A DNA stretch of 64,000 nucleotides, from contig CANMQI010000006.1 in the NCBI GenBank assembly GCA_947499955.1, forward strand, positions 124,001-188,000, read 5' to 3'. Positions 10,010 to 18,790 of this stretch are shown here, piece by piece (positions within the stretch are counted from its first letter, which is position 1; the number at the start of each line of letters is the position of its first letter). Made by a program: the position numbers and the translations under genes. The notes beneath the pieces were generated by a model, which was not told the origin of the DNA, searched no databases, and saw nothing but the letters and a program-made list of their open reading frames with translations. The DNA comes from an uncultured Granulosicoccus sp. GTDB lineage: Bacteria; Pseudomonadota; Gammaproteobacteria; Granulosicoccales; Granulosicoccaceae.

Positions 10010-10977
10010 GATTGGCTCTTCCCGCCTTCGCTGTGTACCAGATTCACGAAAATGTCTTCCAGTGAGCTCTGGCTGGTATTCAGATCCTTCAGACCGAATC
10101 CCTCGTCACTGACAGCCTGCAGTAGCGCCGTGATGCCGGTACGTTCGCTCTTGGTATCGTAGGTGTAGGTCAGCCGCTGTCCATCGCTGGATAACTCCAG
10201 ATCGAATTTTTCAAGCGACTCCGGCAGGACATCGATGGCGCTCTTCAACTCGACTGTCAGCTGCTTCCTGCCCAGCGAATTCATCAGATTGACCTTGTCG
10301 TCGATGACCAGCAGACGCCCGTCACTGATGACGCCAACCCGATCCGCAATCTCCTCGGCCTCTTCGATATAGTGCGTCGTGAGAATGATCGTGACCCCGT
10401 CCTGGCGAAGTTTTTCCACCAGCTTCCACATGTCCTTGCGAAGCTCGACGTCGACCCCTGCGGTCGGTTCATCCAGAAACAGGACTCGCGGCTCATGCGA
10501 CAGGGCCTTGGCAATCAGTACCCGTCGCTTCATGCCACCCGAGAGTCGGCTGACAATGGCATTCTTCTTGTCCAGCAGTGACAGATCACCCAGTAGCGCA
10601 TCCAGCTTCGCTTCATCGGGCGGCATGCCGAACAGCCCTCGACTGAAACGCACGGTATCCTTGACGACATCGAATGCGCCCAGGGTCAGCTCCTGAGGGA
10701 CCAGACCAATCAGGGAGCGCGTGGCTCGATAATCCTTGATGATGTCATGCCCACCCACCGTGACGCTACCTGAGCTGGGCGTCACCAGGCCACAAATGGT
10801 GGAGATGAGTGTGGTCTTGCCCGCGCCGTTGGGGCCCAGCAATGCCAGGATTTCTCCCTCCCTGATCTCGAGATCGATGCCCTTGAGAGCCTGATGACCA
10901 CCCTTGTATGTCTTGGTCAATCCACGAATGGAAATGATCGATTGATTACCTGTCACGGGATTGGTTTGCTCTGTCAT
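10006..10977 (-). CDS. ABC-2 type exporter, ATP-binding subunit (YadG-like)
   Basis: The 323-residue ATPase has Walker [11 protein letters not shown]-loop PQELTLG, signature LSGGMKRRV, Walker [13 protein letters not shown] and the switch His in [10 protein letters not shown]. About 80 extra residues at the C-terminus are typical of the drug-exporter/YadG type. It pairs with the overlapping permease gene. Its start lies only 48 bases after the stop of the sortase-system sensor kinase on the same strand, so it could be transcribed with that two-component system. Confidence 0.95.
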   Translation of the reverse strand: MTEQTNPVTGNQSIISIRGLTKTYKGGHQALKGIDLEIREGEILALLGPNGAGKTTLISTICGLVTPSSGSVTVGGHDIIKDYRATRSLIGLVPQELTLGAFDVVKDTVRFSRGLFGMPPDEAKLDALLGDLSLLDKKNAIVSRLSGGMKRRVLIAKALSHEPRVLFLDEPTAGVDVELRKDMWKLVEKLRQDGVTIILTTHYIEEAEEIADRVGVISDGRLLVIDDKVNLMNSLGRKQLTVELKSAIDVLPESLEKFDLELSSDGQRLTYTYDTKSERTGITALLQAVSDEGFGLKDLNTSQSSLEDIFVNLVHSEGGKSQS

Positions 10978-11025
10978 AAACTATTCTGTCACGTCAGCCA
11001 CCCTTGCGGGTCTGCAGTCGGGTTC

Positions 11026-13254
11026 TCAGGGCACAGGCAGGTACATTCCGATACGAACCCAACCATTGTCATTCCGGGCCACAATCGAGCCATCATGCAC
11101 TTCCGCAATCATCTTGACAATGTACAGACCCAATCCCAGGTGCACATCGTTTCCTTGCACACGGCTGTCACTGCTGCGTTCGGAATACATCGGCTCGAAC
11201 AGCTGCAACAGCTTGCTCTGATCCAGCGGCACACCTCGGTTGCAAACCGACAACATCACACTGTTACCATCCCCCGTCCGGTCGACAGTACGACGTTCTG
11301 TCCGTGCAGACAGCACCACAGGCCCGGCACTGGCAAAACTCACGGCATTATCCACCAGCTTGTCGAAGGCCTGACTCAAGAGTTCCGGTGAAGCCATGAT
11401 GGAAGCACTGGCATCGTGTTCGATGTCGGAGATGAACTTCATGTCGGGATACACCTGTCGATACCGTGCCAGTGAACCGGCCATCCACTGCGCCAGATCA
11501 ATCCGCTGCCTTTCAGCCATCTGCACGGATTGCTCGAGCCGGGTCGACTCGACCAGTGCCTTGATGATAGAGCCGAGGTGATCAGCGCCGCCACTGGCCC
11601 GATCGATGAGCATCAGCGACTGGCTGTCCAGGCCGTCGCGATCGATGTTCTCGATAGAGGTACGAACCACCGACAAGGGCGTACGCAGCTCATGCGACAG
11701 TCGACTCGACAACGCTTCCAGATACTGTGTGTAATCGGCCGACCGCGCCAGCAAGGTCGAAAGCTTTCGCGAAAGATCACCTATTTCATCGCGAGCATCG
11801 CTGCCGGGGAGCCCCTTGACTCGTCCATCAGCGCCAACGGCGTGCTGGGCCTCCAGAGACAGGCGTCGGATGCGCGATGACAGCACCAGTGCAAATATCA
11901 GCAGACCGCACCCGGCGAGCAGACTGACAAGCAACAACAGACTGAACAATCTCGCCAGCTCACTGCCAGCGTAGGCCGATGCATGCTCCTCATTGCTTTC
12001 ATACAACAGGTAGCCGCGTATCGGTGCGGAGCCGATCGGTGTCAGGGTGCCCAGCACCCGATCGTTCTCGTCCGTGACATAGCGTGACGTGACGGGTTCG
12101 TTGTGCTGAACCAAGGCTTGCCGGGCATCATCAAGATGCAAGGAGGCGGGCTTGCCGGAATATTCCGGCAACAACGGTAGATCGCCAGCGACAAAGAAGG
12201 CAAACACGCGCAACAGAATGGCATCCCACAGACCTTCACTCGAATAAGCTGCCTGCTCGAGCTGGTCTTCAGGGACACCGCGCTCATACAGCTTGTTGAC
12301 ATCTGCCAGCAGGCGGCCGTGCACATCGTACAGGCGCGACCTGCCACCTGGCGTGGTCCAGCCTTCCAGCCGCTGATCGGCCATGTCACTTTCGTAGAAC
12401 AGGAAGCCGGTCGGCACCGTTTCAGGATCGGATTGCACCCGGTAGGCACGTTGCATCTGCTCAGGATCGATATTGCCCACCCAACGAGTACGCGCCTCGT
12501 CTCGAGCATCTACGTCAACCACGGCAATACCCACTTTCAGGCCACTGGGTGGCAGCGGCAGACTCACTTCCAGCTGATAGCCGTTCCAGGTCTGGACCCA
12601 GGCCCCCTCCCATGACCGTATCGGCATACCGGCCAGTTGCCGGTGGCCATTATCCCTGCTCGTGTCCGAGGCACTCAAGGCCTCGACCGCACCGGGTGCG
12701 ATCGTTCTGAACAGAACATGCTGCCAGACGTGATCAGAACCTCCTGCCGACGTCTGAATCAGCAATTCCAGTGAATCCCCATTCACCAGGCTGGCCTGCC
12801 TGTCGGGTTGTTCGCCCTCACCCGCATCAACCTGCAGGGTGGGCGGTACGTGATACTCCACGACATCGTCCTCGACCGACACGAACACATACAGACGATC
12901 TGCATGACGGGCCACCCGCAGCGATGCCTTCTCGTCACTGTTCCCTGCCGTCAGGGCAATCGAATCGTTGACCAGTGTCTGCCAATCGTCATCGTATCCA
13001 TCGACAAATATCGGATAGGGCGAGGTCTCGGCATACCAGTCTTCTGCCTGCCCCGTTTGCAGACCACTGAGCAGCGCCGTGTCGACAACAGAAGCTTCTG
13101 ATAGCGCCAGACGCATATTGGCAACCTTCAGAGTCTGTTCGTCGATTCTGGTCTGCTGCAGCGTGCTGTAGAGCTGCTGTACGCTCTGCCAACCCACCAA
13201 CGGTACAGCCAGCGTCAATCCGGCTGCCAACAGCATCTGAGATCGTAGTTTCAT
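11026..13254 (-). CDS. pdsS: Sensor histidine kinase of the dedicated sortase system (PdsS-type)
   Basis: This is a 742-residue inner-membrane sensor kinase. An N-terminal transmembrane helix (about 5-25) and a second at about 436-458 bracket a large periplasmic region. Within it, about residues 80-290 resemble a family 9 carbohydrate-binding module / DOMON-like fold (FVDGYDDDW, GDSLELLIQTS, GYQLEVSLPLP, GIAVVDVDARDE). A HAMP-like linker, HisKA with H521 in SRLSHELRTP, and an ATPase domain (DKLVDNAVSFA, LGLGLYIVK) follow. It matches the kinase described with proteobacterial dedicated sortase systems and lies 27 bases downstream of its response regulator. The ligand may be a glycan or other cell-surface polymer; that is inference from the fold. 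Confidence 0.88.
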   Translation of the reverse strand: MKLRSQMLLAAGLTLAVPLVGWQSVQQLYSTLQQTRIDEQTLKVANMRLALSEASVVDTALLSGLQTGQAEDWYAETSPYPIFVDGYDDDWQTLVNDSIALTAGNSDEKASLRVARHADRLYVFVSVEDDVVEYHVPPTLQVDAGEGEQPDRQASLVNGDSLELLIQTSAGGSDHVWQHVLFRTIAPGAVEALSASDTSRDNGHRQLAGMPIRSWEGAWVQTWNGYQLEVSLPLPPSGLKVGIAVVDVDARDEARTRWVGNIDPEQMQRAYRVQSDPETVPTGFLFYESDMADQRLEGWTTPGGRSRLYDVHGRLLADVNKLYERGVPEDQLEQAAYSSEGLWDAILLRVFAFFVAGDLPLLPEYSGKPASLHLDDARQALVQHNEPVTSRYVTDENDRVLGTLTPIGSAPIRGYLLYESNEEHASAYAGSELARLFSLLLLVSLLAGCGLLIFALVLSSRIRRLSLEAQHAVGADGRVKGLPGSDARDEIGDLSRKLSTLLARSADYTQYLEALSSRLSHELRTPLSVVRTSIENIDRDGLDSQSLMLIDRASGGADHLGSIIKALVESTRLEQSVQMAERQRIDLAQWMAGSLARYRQVYPDMKFISDIEHDASASIMASPELLSQAFDKLVDNAVSFASAGPVVLSARTERRTVDRTGDGNSVMLSVCNRGVPLDQSKLLQLFEPMYSERSSDSRVQGNDVHLGLGLYIVKMIAEVHDGSIVARNDNGWVRIGMYLPVP

Positions 13255-13281
13255 CGCTCAGCGGTGCCCATCGATTCAGAG

Positions 13282-13998
13282 CTAGTACAGCTGGTTGTCC
13301 ATCCAGCGATAACCGAGCCCATACACTGTCTGTATGCCAGCGAAGTCACCATCGATACCATTGAACTTGGCGCGAATGCGCTTGATGTGAGCGGTAATGG
13401 TCTGATCATCCAGAACCAGATTCGCTGCATCCATCAATTGCTGGCGGCTACGTACCTGACCCGGATTGCGCGCCAGACAGTCGACCAGCCAGTATTCGGT
13501 CACGGTCAGGTCGACGACTTCTCCCCGCCATCTGGCTACCAGTCGGGACGGATTGAGCTCCATCTGCCCCACCCTACGAACCGGCTCTTCGTCCTCTGGC
13601 TGACTGAAGGCTTCGACGCGCCGCAGCACCGTACTGACACGCGCAACCAGTTGAGCCAGACTGATGTCCTTGGTCAGGTAATCGTCCGCTCCCAGGCGCA
13701 GACCCGAGATCACGTCCAGTTCACTGTCTCTGGCCGTCAGGAACAGAATAGGCAAGCGAAACGACAAGACTCGCAGATTGCGACACAGTTCAAAACCGGC
13801 TTCACTATCGCGGCCCAGACCGATGTCGATGATAGCCACATCCGGCATGTTCAGCCGAACAGCGGCCAGTGCAGATACCGGTTCCGCATAGCCGTGCACG
13901 TCATAGCCGGCCTTGCTCAGCGCCAGTGTGTAGTTGTCACGAAGCGCCGGCTCATCCTCTACCAGCACGATACGCCGGAGTGTATTCGGCTCAGTCAT
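13282..13998 (-). CDS. pdsR: OmpR-family response regulator of the dedicated sortase system (PdsR-type)
   Basis: The 238-residue regulator has a receiver domain with the acidic pair in VLVEDEP, phosphoacceptor in VAIIDIGLGRDSEAGFE and lysine in DYLTKDIS, then a winged-helix DNA-binding domain ending TVYGLGYRW. It is the first gene of the leftward pdsR-pdsS unit and is divergent from the sortase target gene, so the 102-base region between them is the likely site of its action. The receiver loop IGLGRDSEAGFE is longer than usual for OmpR proteins. Confidence 0.93.
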   Translation of the reverse strand: MTEPNTLRRIVLVEDEPALRDNYTLALSKAGYDVHGYAEPVSALAAVRLNMPDVAIIDIGLGRDSEAGFELCRNLRVLSFRLPILFLTARDSELDVISGLRLGADDYLTKDISLAQLVARVSTVLRRVEAFSQPEDEEPVRRVGQMELNPSRLVARWRGEVVDLTVTEYWLVDCLARNPGQVRSRQQLMDAANLVLDDQTITAHIKRIRAKFNGIDGDFAGIQTVYGLGYRWMDNQLY

Positions 13999-14045
13999 CT
14001 TTAATCACAATTGATCCGTATTGCCCCAGAGTCCATCGCTGTGAT

Positions 14046-14075
14046 GTCCCCGGGGACGTGTCTACTGGGGACCTG
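14046..14075. promoter_or_regulatory. Candidate operator in the pdsR / sortase-target divergent promoter region
   Basis: The 102-base gap between the divergent genes holds a perfect 12-bp palindrome, GTCCCCGGGGAC (14046-14057). It also holds a near-perfect 9-bp direct repeat, GGGGACGTG (14052-14060) and GGGGACCTG (14067-14075), with a 15-base period. OmpR-family regulators usually bind direct repeats, so this is a reasonable PdsR site for autoregulation and control of the sortase genes. The period is longer than the usual 10-11 bases, so the call is tentative. Confidence 0.4.
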
Positions 14076-14100
14076 ACAATCTACAACAGCCTATCCGGAC

Positions 14101-16212
14101 ATGCATCCCATCCAGACACACCATACTACCCTTATCCGGCGAGTATTCGATGTTTCGCCACGTACTCTGAGGGCAACTACAAAGACTGCAAGGGCGCGGA
14201 GCGCACTTCTGCTGGCCTTTGTGTGCTGGGCTTGCCTTGGGGTTGGCACGCCAGCTCAGGCCTCCTCGGAATCACACGATAGTGAATCCGGTCACGGCAG
14301 TGGTGCGCTGGTTCTGCATCACCCGGGCGGCGATGCAGATGCGTTGATACTGCATGCCGAGATGGACTTGGAAGTGCAGGGATTGCTGGCCAACATGACC
14401 CTCGCACAGACTTTCCGCAATACGAGCGAGCAGTGGCTGACCGGCAGCTATCTTTTTCCCCTGCCGGAAGATGCAGCAGTTCGTGGCATGCGAATCACTA
14501 TCGGTGATCGCCACATAGTCAGCAGGATCCGCCCCAGGCAGCAAGCCAGAGCCGACTTTGAACAAGCAGTTCAGGCGGGCCAGATTGCCAGCCTGATGGA
14601 ACAGCAGAGACCCAATCTGTTTACCATGCAGGTTGCGAACATTGCCCCGCAGGCAGAGATCAAGGTGACGCTGGATGTGATGCTGCCGGTAAGAATGGCA
14701 GGCCGGCAGATGTCTCTGGTTCTTCCCACAACCCTGACCCCTCGCTACCTCAATGCTGACGCAAGCAATGCTCAGGCATTGCAGTCCGATTTCATTCAGC
14801 CAGATCACAAGCAGGGTCCGACCCTGGCTGCCAATCTGACCATAGCCCCATTGGATGATGCCGGTGCCGTGACGAGCAATGTCACCTTTGCACAAGCATC
14901 AGAGAAAGGATTCCGGATTGAAGCCATGCCCATGAACCGGGATCTGACCATCACCTGGCCTGCGCAACATGACCCGGCAACGCGAGTACACGCCTTCGTC
15001 AGCCAGCACGGCGGCGAACGCTATGTGCAATTGCTGGTCAGTCCGCCCGAACAGATGGACAACACCACTCATCAGCCCCGGGAACTGATCATCGTGCTCG
15101 ACAAGTCCGGCTCCATGGCGGGTGTTTCCATGCGTGCCGCCATCGATGCTCTCGACCAGGCCATCAACAGTCTGACAGCAAAGGATCTGTTGAATATCGT
15201 GGCCTTCGATGATCTGCATTACCCCTTGTTCGATCAGTCGCTGGCGGCAAGCGATAGCGTCAAGCAAAGCGCCAGACGATTTGCCGCGTCCCTGCAGGCA
15301 GATGGCGGCACGGAAATGGGGTCGGCACTGGCGTTTGCGCTGCAGAGAACGTCGAATGACGATAGCCGCTCGGAGGAATCGGCCAACCGCCTGAAGCAGA
15401 TCGTGTTCATCACCGATGGCAGCGTCGGCAACGAAGCAGCCCTTCTGCGCAACATACGCAAGAACCTGGGCAGCAGCAGACTGTTCACTGTCGGCATCGG
15501 CTCTGCCCCCAATCACTGGTTTCTGGAAAAGGCGGCAGAGGCCGGCCGTGGAGTCACGGTCAGTATTCAGGAAGAACACGACGTGGCCGATGCCATCAGC
15601 GAACTGCTCAATGGCCTTCGCTTTCCTGTGCTGACCGATATTGCCGTGCAGTACCCTCAAGGACGGGGCGAGATGTATCCGCAACCCCTGCCAGACTTGT
15701 ATGCCAACATACCAGCCATGTGGGTTGGAAAGCTCAGCGATGATGTCGATGAGATAGTCATCACCGGGATGCGCAGGAATCTGCCCTTCCGGGAAACGAT
15801 CACGCTGGTCGGCATCGAAGACGCCACCGAGGAAACCGCAACGGCATCACAGCCGTTGAGTGCCCCATCCGTGGCCATGCACTGGGCTCGTCAGAAGATA
15901 TCAGCGCTGGACGATGAACAGCGCCATGCAGCAGACCCGGAAATGAACAGACAGGCGATCACCCAACTGGCCATGCAAACAGGATTGCTCACGCGCTATA
16001 CCAGTCTGATAGCCGTGGAAGAAGAGCCCAGCCGCCCCTTGAACGAGACACTTGATGCCGCAAGCGTTGCCAATCGACTTCCGCAAGGCAATCAGATGAC
16101 AGGCATCACGCTTCCTCAAGGGGCAGCAGGTATTGACACCTTGTTGTGGGTCAGCCTGATTCTGGGAATGAGCGGCCTCGCTCTGTTGACTGTTTCCCGG
16201 CGCAGGTGCTGA
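14101..16212 (+). CDS. Sortase target protein with VIT and von Willebrand A domains
   Basis: This 703-residue secreted protein matches the marine proteobacterial sortase target family. It has a long basic n-region and signal peptide (cleavage near residue 54, AQA-SS), then a VIT domain (about 65-200; LEVQGLLANMTLAQTF, YLFPLPEDAAV). A vWA domain (about 327-510) has a complete metal site: D334/S336/S338 in DKSGSM, T404 in GGTEMGS, and D439 in ITDGSVG. The C-terminus has a sorting-signal layout: LPQGA at 671, a hydrophobic stretch, and a final SRRRC. A second LPQG lies at 660. It is 3 bases ahead of the sortase gene. The VIT/vWA pair suggests metal-dependent adhesion or assembly on the cell surface. 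Confidence 0.92.
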   Translation: MHPIQTHHTTLIRRVFDVSPRTLRATTKTARARSALLLAFVCWACLGVGTPAQASSESHDSESGHGSGALVLHHPGGDADALILHAEMDLEVQGLLANMTLAQTFRNTSEQWLTGSYLFPLPEDAAVRGMRITIGDRHIVSRIRPRQQARADFEQAVQAGQIASLMEQQRPNLFTMQVANIAPQAEIKVTLDVMLPVRMAGRQMSLVLPTTLTPRYLNADASNAQALQSDFIQPDHKQGPTLAANLTIAPLDDAGAVTSNVTFAQASEKGFRIEAMPMNRDLTITWPAQHDPATRVHAFVSQHGGERYVQLLVSPPEQMDNTTHQPRELIIVLDKSGSMAGVSMRAAIDALDQAINSLTAKDLLNIVAFDDLHYPLFDQSLAASDSVKQSARRFAASLQADGGTEMGSALAFALQRTSNDDSRSEESANRLKQIVFITDGSVGNEAALLRNIRKNLGSSRLFTVGIGSAPNHWFLEKAAEAGRGVTVSIQEEHDVADAISELLNGLRFPVLTDIAVQYPQGRGEMYPQPLPDLYANIPAMWVGKLSDDVDEIVITGMRRNLPFRETITLVGIEDATEETATASQPLSAPSVAMHWARQKISALDDEQRHAADPEMNRQAITQLAMQTGLLTRYTSLIAVEEEPSRPLNETLDAASVANRLPQGNQMTGITLPQGAAGIDTLLWVSLILGMSGLALLTVSRRRC

Positions 16213-16215
16213 ATC

Positions 16216-16794
16216 ATGCGCCGTCCCAGTATGCTGACCACTCTATCCATGGTTGCACTATCCGCCGCTTCGATCAGCGCTACCTCGGCAGCCTGGATGG
16301 CAGGCAAGGCCATCGTCGCACAACATCTTCTCGACGTTGCCTGGCAGGCCAGCAGGCATCACGGAGCACCTACCCGACCCTGGCGGTGGGCGGACGTGAC
16401 CACGGTGGGCCGACTGACGATTTCCGCTCTCGATGAATCCCTGATCGTACTCAGTGATGCCTCGGGCGAGGCCATGGCCTTCGGGCCTGGCCTGGTGGCG
16501 GGCGACCCCTTGCAGGCAGATTCTGCAACCGTTGCCATCGGCGGTCATAGAGACACCCATCTGGCCTTCATGCAGAATCAGAAACCCGGCGAACTGATTC
16601 TGCTGGAAGCTCTGGATGGCAAGACCTACCGCTACCAGCTGCTGGACAGTCAGATCGTCGATACGCGTAGTCAGAGTCTGAGCATTGCCACGGACTTCCC
16701 GGGGCTGGTGCTGATTACCTGCTACCCGTTCAACGCTCGACAGACCGGTGGACCATTGAGAATGGTAGTGCGTGCCGCGTACCTGCCAGCATGA
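16216..16794 (+). CDS. Class GN sortase of the dedicated proteobacterial system
   Basis: Sortases are membrane-anchored cysteine transpeptidases that cut a C-terminal sorting signal and join the protein to a surface acceptor. The 192-residue protein has an N-terminal anchor (about 7-30) and the sortase beta-barrel with catalytic H111 in IGGHRDTH, C169 in LITCYPF and R182 in GGPLRMVV. Gram-negative bacteria usually have a single such enzyme dedicated to one target, and the only candidate here is the vWA protein 3 bases upstream. The acceptor in a Gram-negative envelope is not known. The gene ends 56 bases before an unrelated aminotransferase. Confidence 0.93.
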   Translation: MRRPSMLTTLSMVALSAASISATSAAWMAGKAIVAQHLLDVAWQASRHHGAPTRPWRWADVTTVGRLTISALDESLIVLSDASGEAMAFGPGLVAGDPLQADSATVAIGGHRDTHLAFMQNQKPGELILLEALDGKTYRYQLLDSQIVDTRSQSLSIATDFPGLVLITCYPFNARQTGGPLRMVVRAAYLPA

Positions 16795-16850
16795 CATTCG
16801 ACCTGCAGGAGTATGGCCTCTGCCCCGCCAGGAGTCCTATACTGGGCGCC

Positions 16851-18041
16851 ATGAAATATTCAACGCTGACTCGCCGTATCGTCAATGAGAACCCTGCCGG
16901 AGGAACGCCGGTAGATCCCTGGGCGGTGCACGCTCTTGCCATGCGACGTGTGGCACAAGGTGAACAGATCACCCTGTTGAGCATCGGCCAGGAGACTGAC
17001 GAAACGACGCCCGATGTCGTTGTCGACAAGGCTATCGAGAGCCTGCAGCGTGGCAGGCATCATTACGTCAACATGAAGGGCGAGTTGCACTTGCGCGAGG
17101 CCATCGCCAGCTACCATGAGTCGCTGACCGGTCAGGTCGTGACCAGCGAAGAAGTCACGGTGTGTACCGGTGCCCAGAATGCGCTGTACTCCGTCGCTCA
17201 GGTGCTGCTGGAAACCGATGACGAGGTCATTCTCGTGGCGCCTTACTACACCACCTACGCCGCCACCTTCGGCGCGTCAGGTGCCACTGTCGTCACCGTT
17301 CAGGTCGATGCCGAACGTGGCTATGAACTCGACGTGCAGGAACTGCTTGATGCCATTACCCCGCGCACACGTGCCATTGTCCTGAATGCCCCGAACAACC
17401 CGCTGGGTAGTCGATATTCGCAGGATGTGGTTCAGCAACTGGTGGAGCGTTGTCTGGCCGACGATATCTGGCTGGTATTCGACACGGTCTATCTGGATAC
17501 CGTGGCGCAAGGCTCGGTGGCTCTGCCTCACCACATCCCCGGAGCCGAGCGCATAGTGATCACCGTCGGCAGTCTGTCGAAATCGCATCGCATGACAGGC
17601 TGGCGAGTAGGCTGGGCCGTCGGTCCCGCTGAACTGTCAGCTCATCTGGCAAAACTGGCCGTATGCATGCACTACGGGCTGCCCCCCTTCATTCAGGATG
17701 CCGCCGTCGTTGCCATTCGTGAAGCTGCCAGCACACCTCAAACCGTCCGGGCGGTCATGCAACAGAGACGCTCACTGTTACTCGAACACCTGCAGGACAC
17801 CGCGCCTGCGAGGCTGCTTGACTCTGGCCAGGGCATGTTTGTTCTGCTCGATGTCGAGCCGCTGGGGATGACAGCACATGATTTTGCCATGGGCCTGCTG
17901 GCCGCCAGGGATGTATCCGTACTGCCCTGTGACGGCTTCGGCCCCGGTGGTCGATACCTGGTACGTATCGGCCTGTGTGTCGATGGCCAGCAACTGGTGG
18001 AGGCCGGTCGCCGTATCTGCGCCCACATACAGCAACTGTAA
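16851..18041 (+). CDS. PLP-dependent aminotransferase, similar to arginine:pyruvate transaminase AruH
   Basis: The 396-residue fold-type I aminotransferase has the PLP lysine K244 in SLSKSHRMTGWRVGW, the PLP-binding N182/N183 in LNAPNNPLG and D211 in VFDTVYLD. Start MKYSTLTRRI and residues such as TGAQNALYSVAQVLL, CMHYGLPPFIQDAA and FGPGGRYLVRIGL closely follow Pseudomonas AruH, which starts the arginine transaminase catabolic pathway. I start at the ATG at 16851 because the upstream in-frame ATG (16791) overlaps the sortase stop and adds 20 residues not seen in the family. No other aru genes are nearby, so substrate specificity is open. Confidence 0.85.
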   Translation: MKYSTLTRRIVNENPAGGTPVDPWAVHALAMRRVAQGEQITLLSIGQETDETTPDVVVDKAIESLQRGRHHYVNMKGELHLREAIASYHESLTGQVVTSEEVTVCTGAQNALYSVAQVLLETDDEVILVAPYYTTYAATFGASGATVVTVQVDAERGYELDVQELLDAITPRTRAIVLNAPNNPLGSRYSQDVVQQLVERCLADDIWLVFDTVYLDTVAQGSVALPHHIPGAERIVITVGSLSKSHRMTGWRVGWAVGPAELSAHLAKLAVCMHYGLPPFIQDAAVVAIREAASTPQTVRAVMQQRRSLLLEHLQDTAPARLLDSGQGMFVLLDVEPLGMTAHDFAMGLLAARDVSVLPCDGFGPGGRYLVRIGLCVDGQQLVEAGRRICAHIQQL

Positions 18042-18116
18042 GAGGTCCGACCCGACGCTCGGTTACGTACAAGTATTCAGATTTCGCTCTTTGGCGCTCG
18101 AACCGGAGGCTTTGCC

Positions 18117-18644
18117 GTGATATCCGCACACCCATTGCAGGAACCGTCGTTGCAGCTGCAGACAGTGCCACGCTACTTCGTGATCTGTCTTGTCGCAATG
18201 CTGATCACCTTGCTGCCGGCAACGCCCGTCACGGCTGACACGAACAGTGCCATGCCGGATGCCGACTACACCCCCGAACAGGTCGTCAGCATCATCGTGC
18301 AATCCCTGCAGTCGAATGATGCTGCCACCGATGCAGGAATAGCAACCGTCTATCGCTTCGCCTCGCCAGCCAATCGCGCCAGCACGGGGCCTCTGGCTCG
18401 TTTCAGCCAGATGATCAAGCGCGGCTATCCAGACATGCTCAATCACGTCCGTGCCCGCTATACCCCCATCGAAGTGCGTGATGGCATGGCACTGCAGGCC
18501 GTCTGGCTCTCAACACCCTCCGGGCAGGAGAACGGCTACGCCTTTCAGCTGAGCCGACAATCAGGAGGGGAATTCGACGGCATGTGGATGACCGACGCGG
18601 TGATCCCTCTGGGACCCGGGGCCAGGAGCGGTATCCGCATCTGA
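18117..18644 (+). CDS. Exported DUF4864-like protein
   Basis: This 175-residue protein has a hydrophobic N-terminal segment (about 18-38, ending VTA) that acts as a signal peptide or anchor. The rest resembles the DUF4864 fold: repeated short helices with LQSNDAATDAGIATVYRFASPANRAS, FSQMIKRGYPDMLNH, then strands GMALQAVWLSTPSGQENGYAFQLSRQ and GMWMTDAVIPL. The start is a GTG at 18117, supported by a strong ribosome site (GGAGG, 18105-18109). The function of the family is unknown. It follows the aminotransferase by 75 bases and may share its transcript. Confidence 0.75.
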   Translation: MISAHPLQEPSLQLQTVPRYFVICLVAMLITLLPATPVTADTNSAMPDADYTPEQVVSIIVQSLQSNDAATDAGIATVYRFASPANRASTGPLARFSQMIKRGYPDMLNHVRARYTPIEVRDGMALQAVWLSTPSGQENGYAFQLSRQSGGEFDGMWMTDAVIPLGPGARSGIRI

Positions 18645-18790
18645 CGCAGGATGCCGGGACCAGGCTGCGGTCTTGGTCGATGCGGTCCTGTCTGCACCGG
18701 ATTGCCATTCGTGACTGGCGATCGTTGCGACTACCCCCGACGGCTGGTATCGACAGAAAGTCGACAGGCAGCCGGTTTCAGGGCACCCGA

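Noticed and set aside
14899-15684. A 261-codon minus-strand frame opposite the vWA domain of the sortase target
   Set aside because: The plus strand encodes a complete metal-binding site and VIT/vWA domains; the opposite frame is a shadow.
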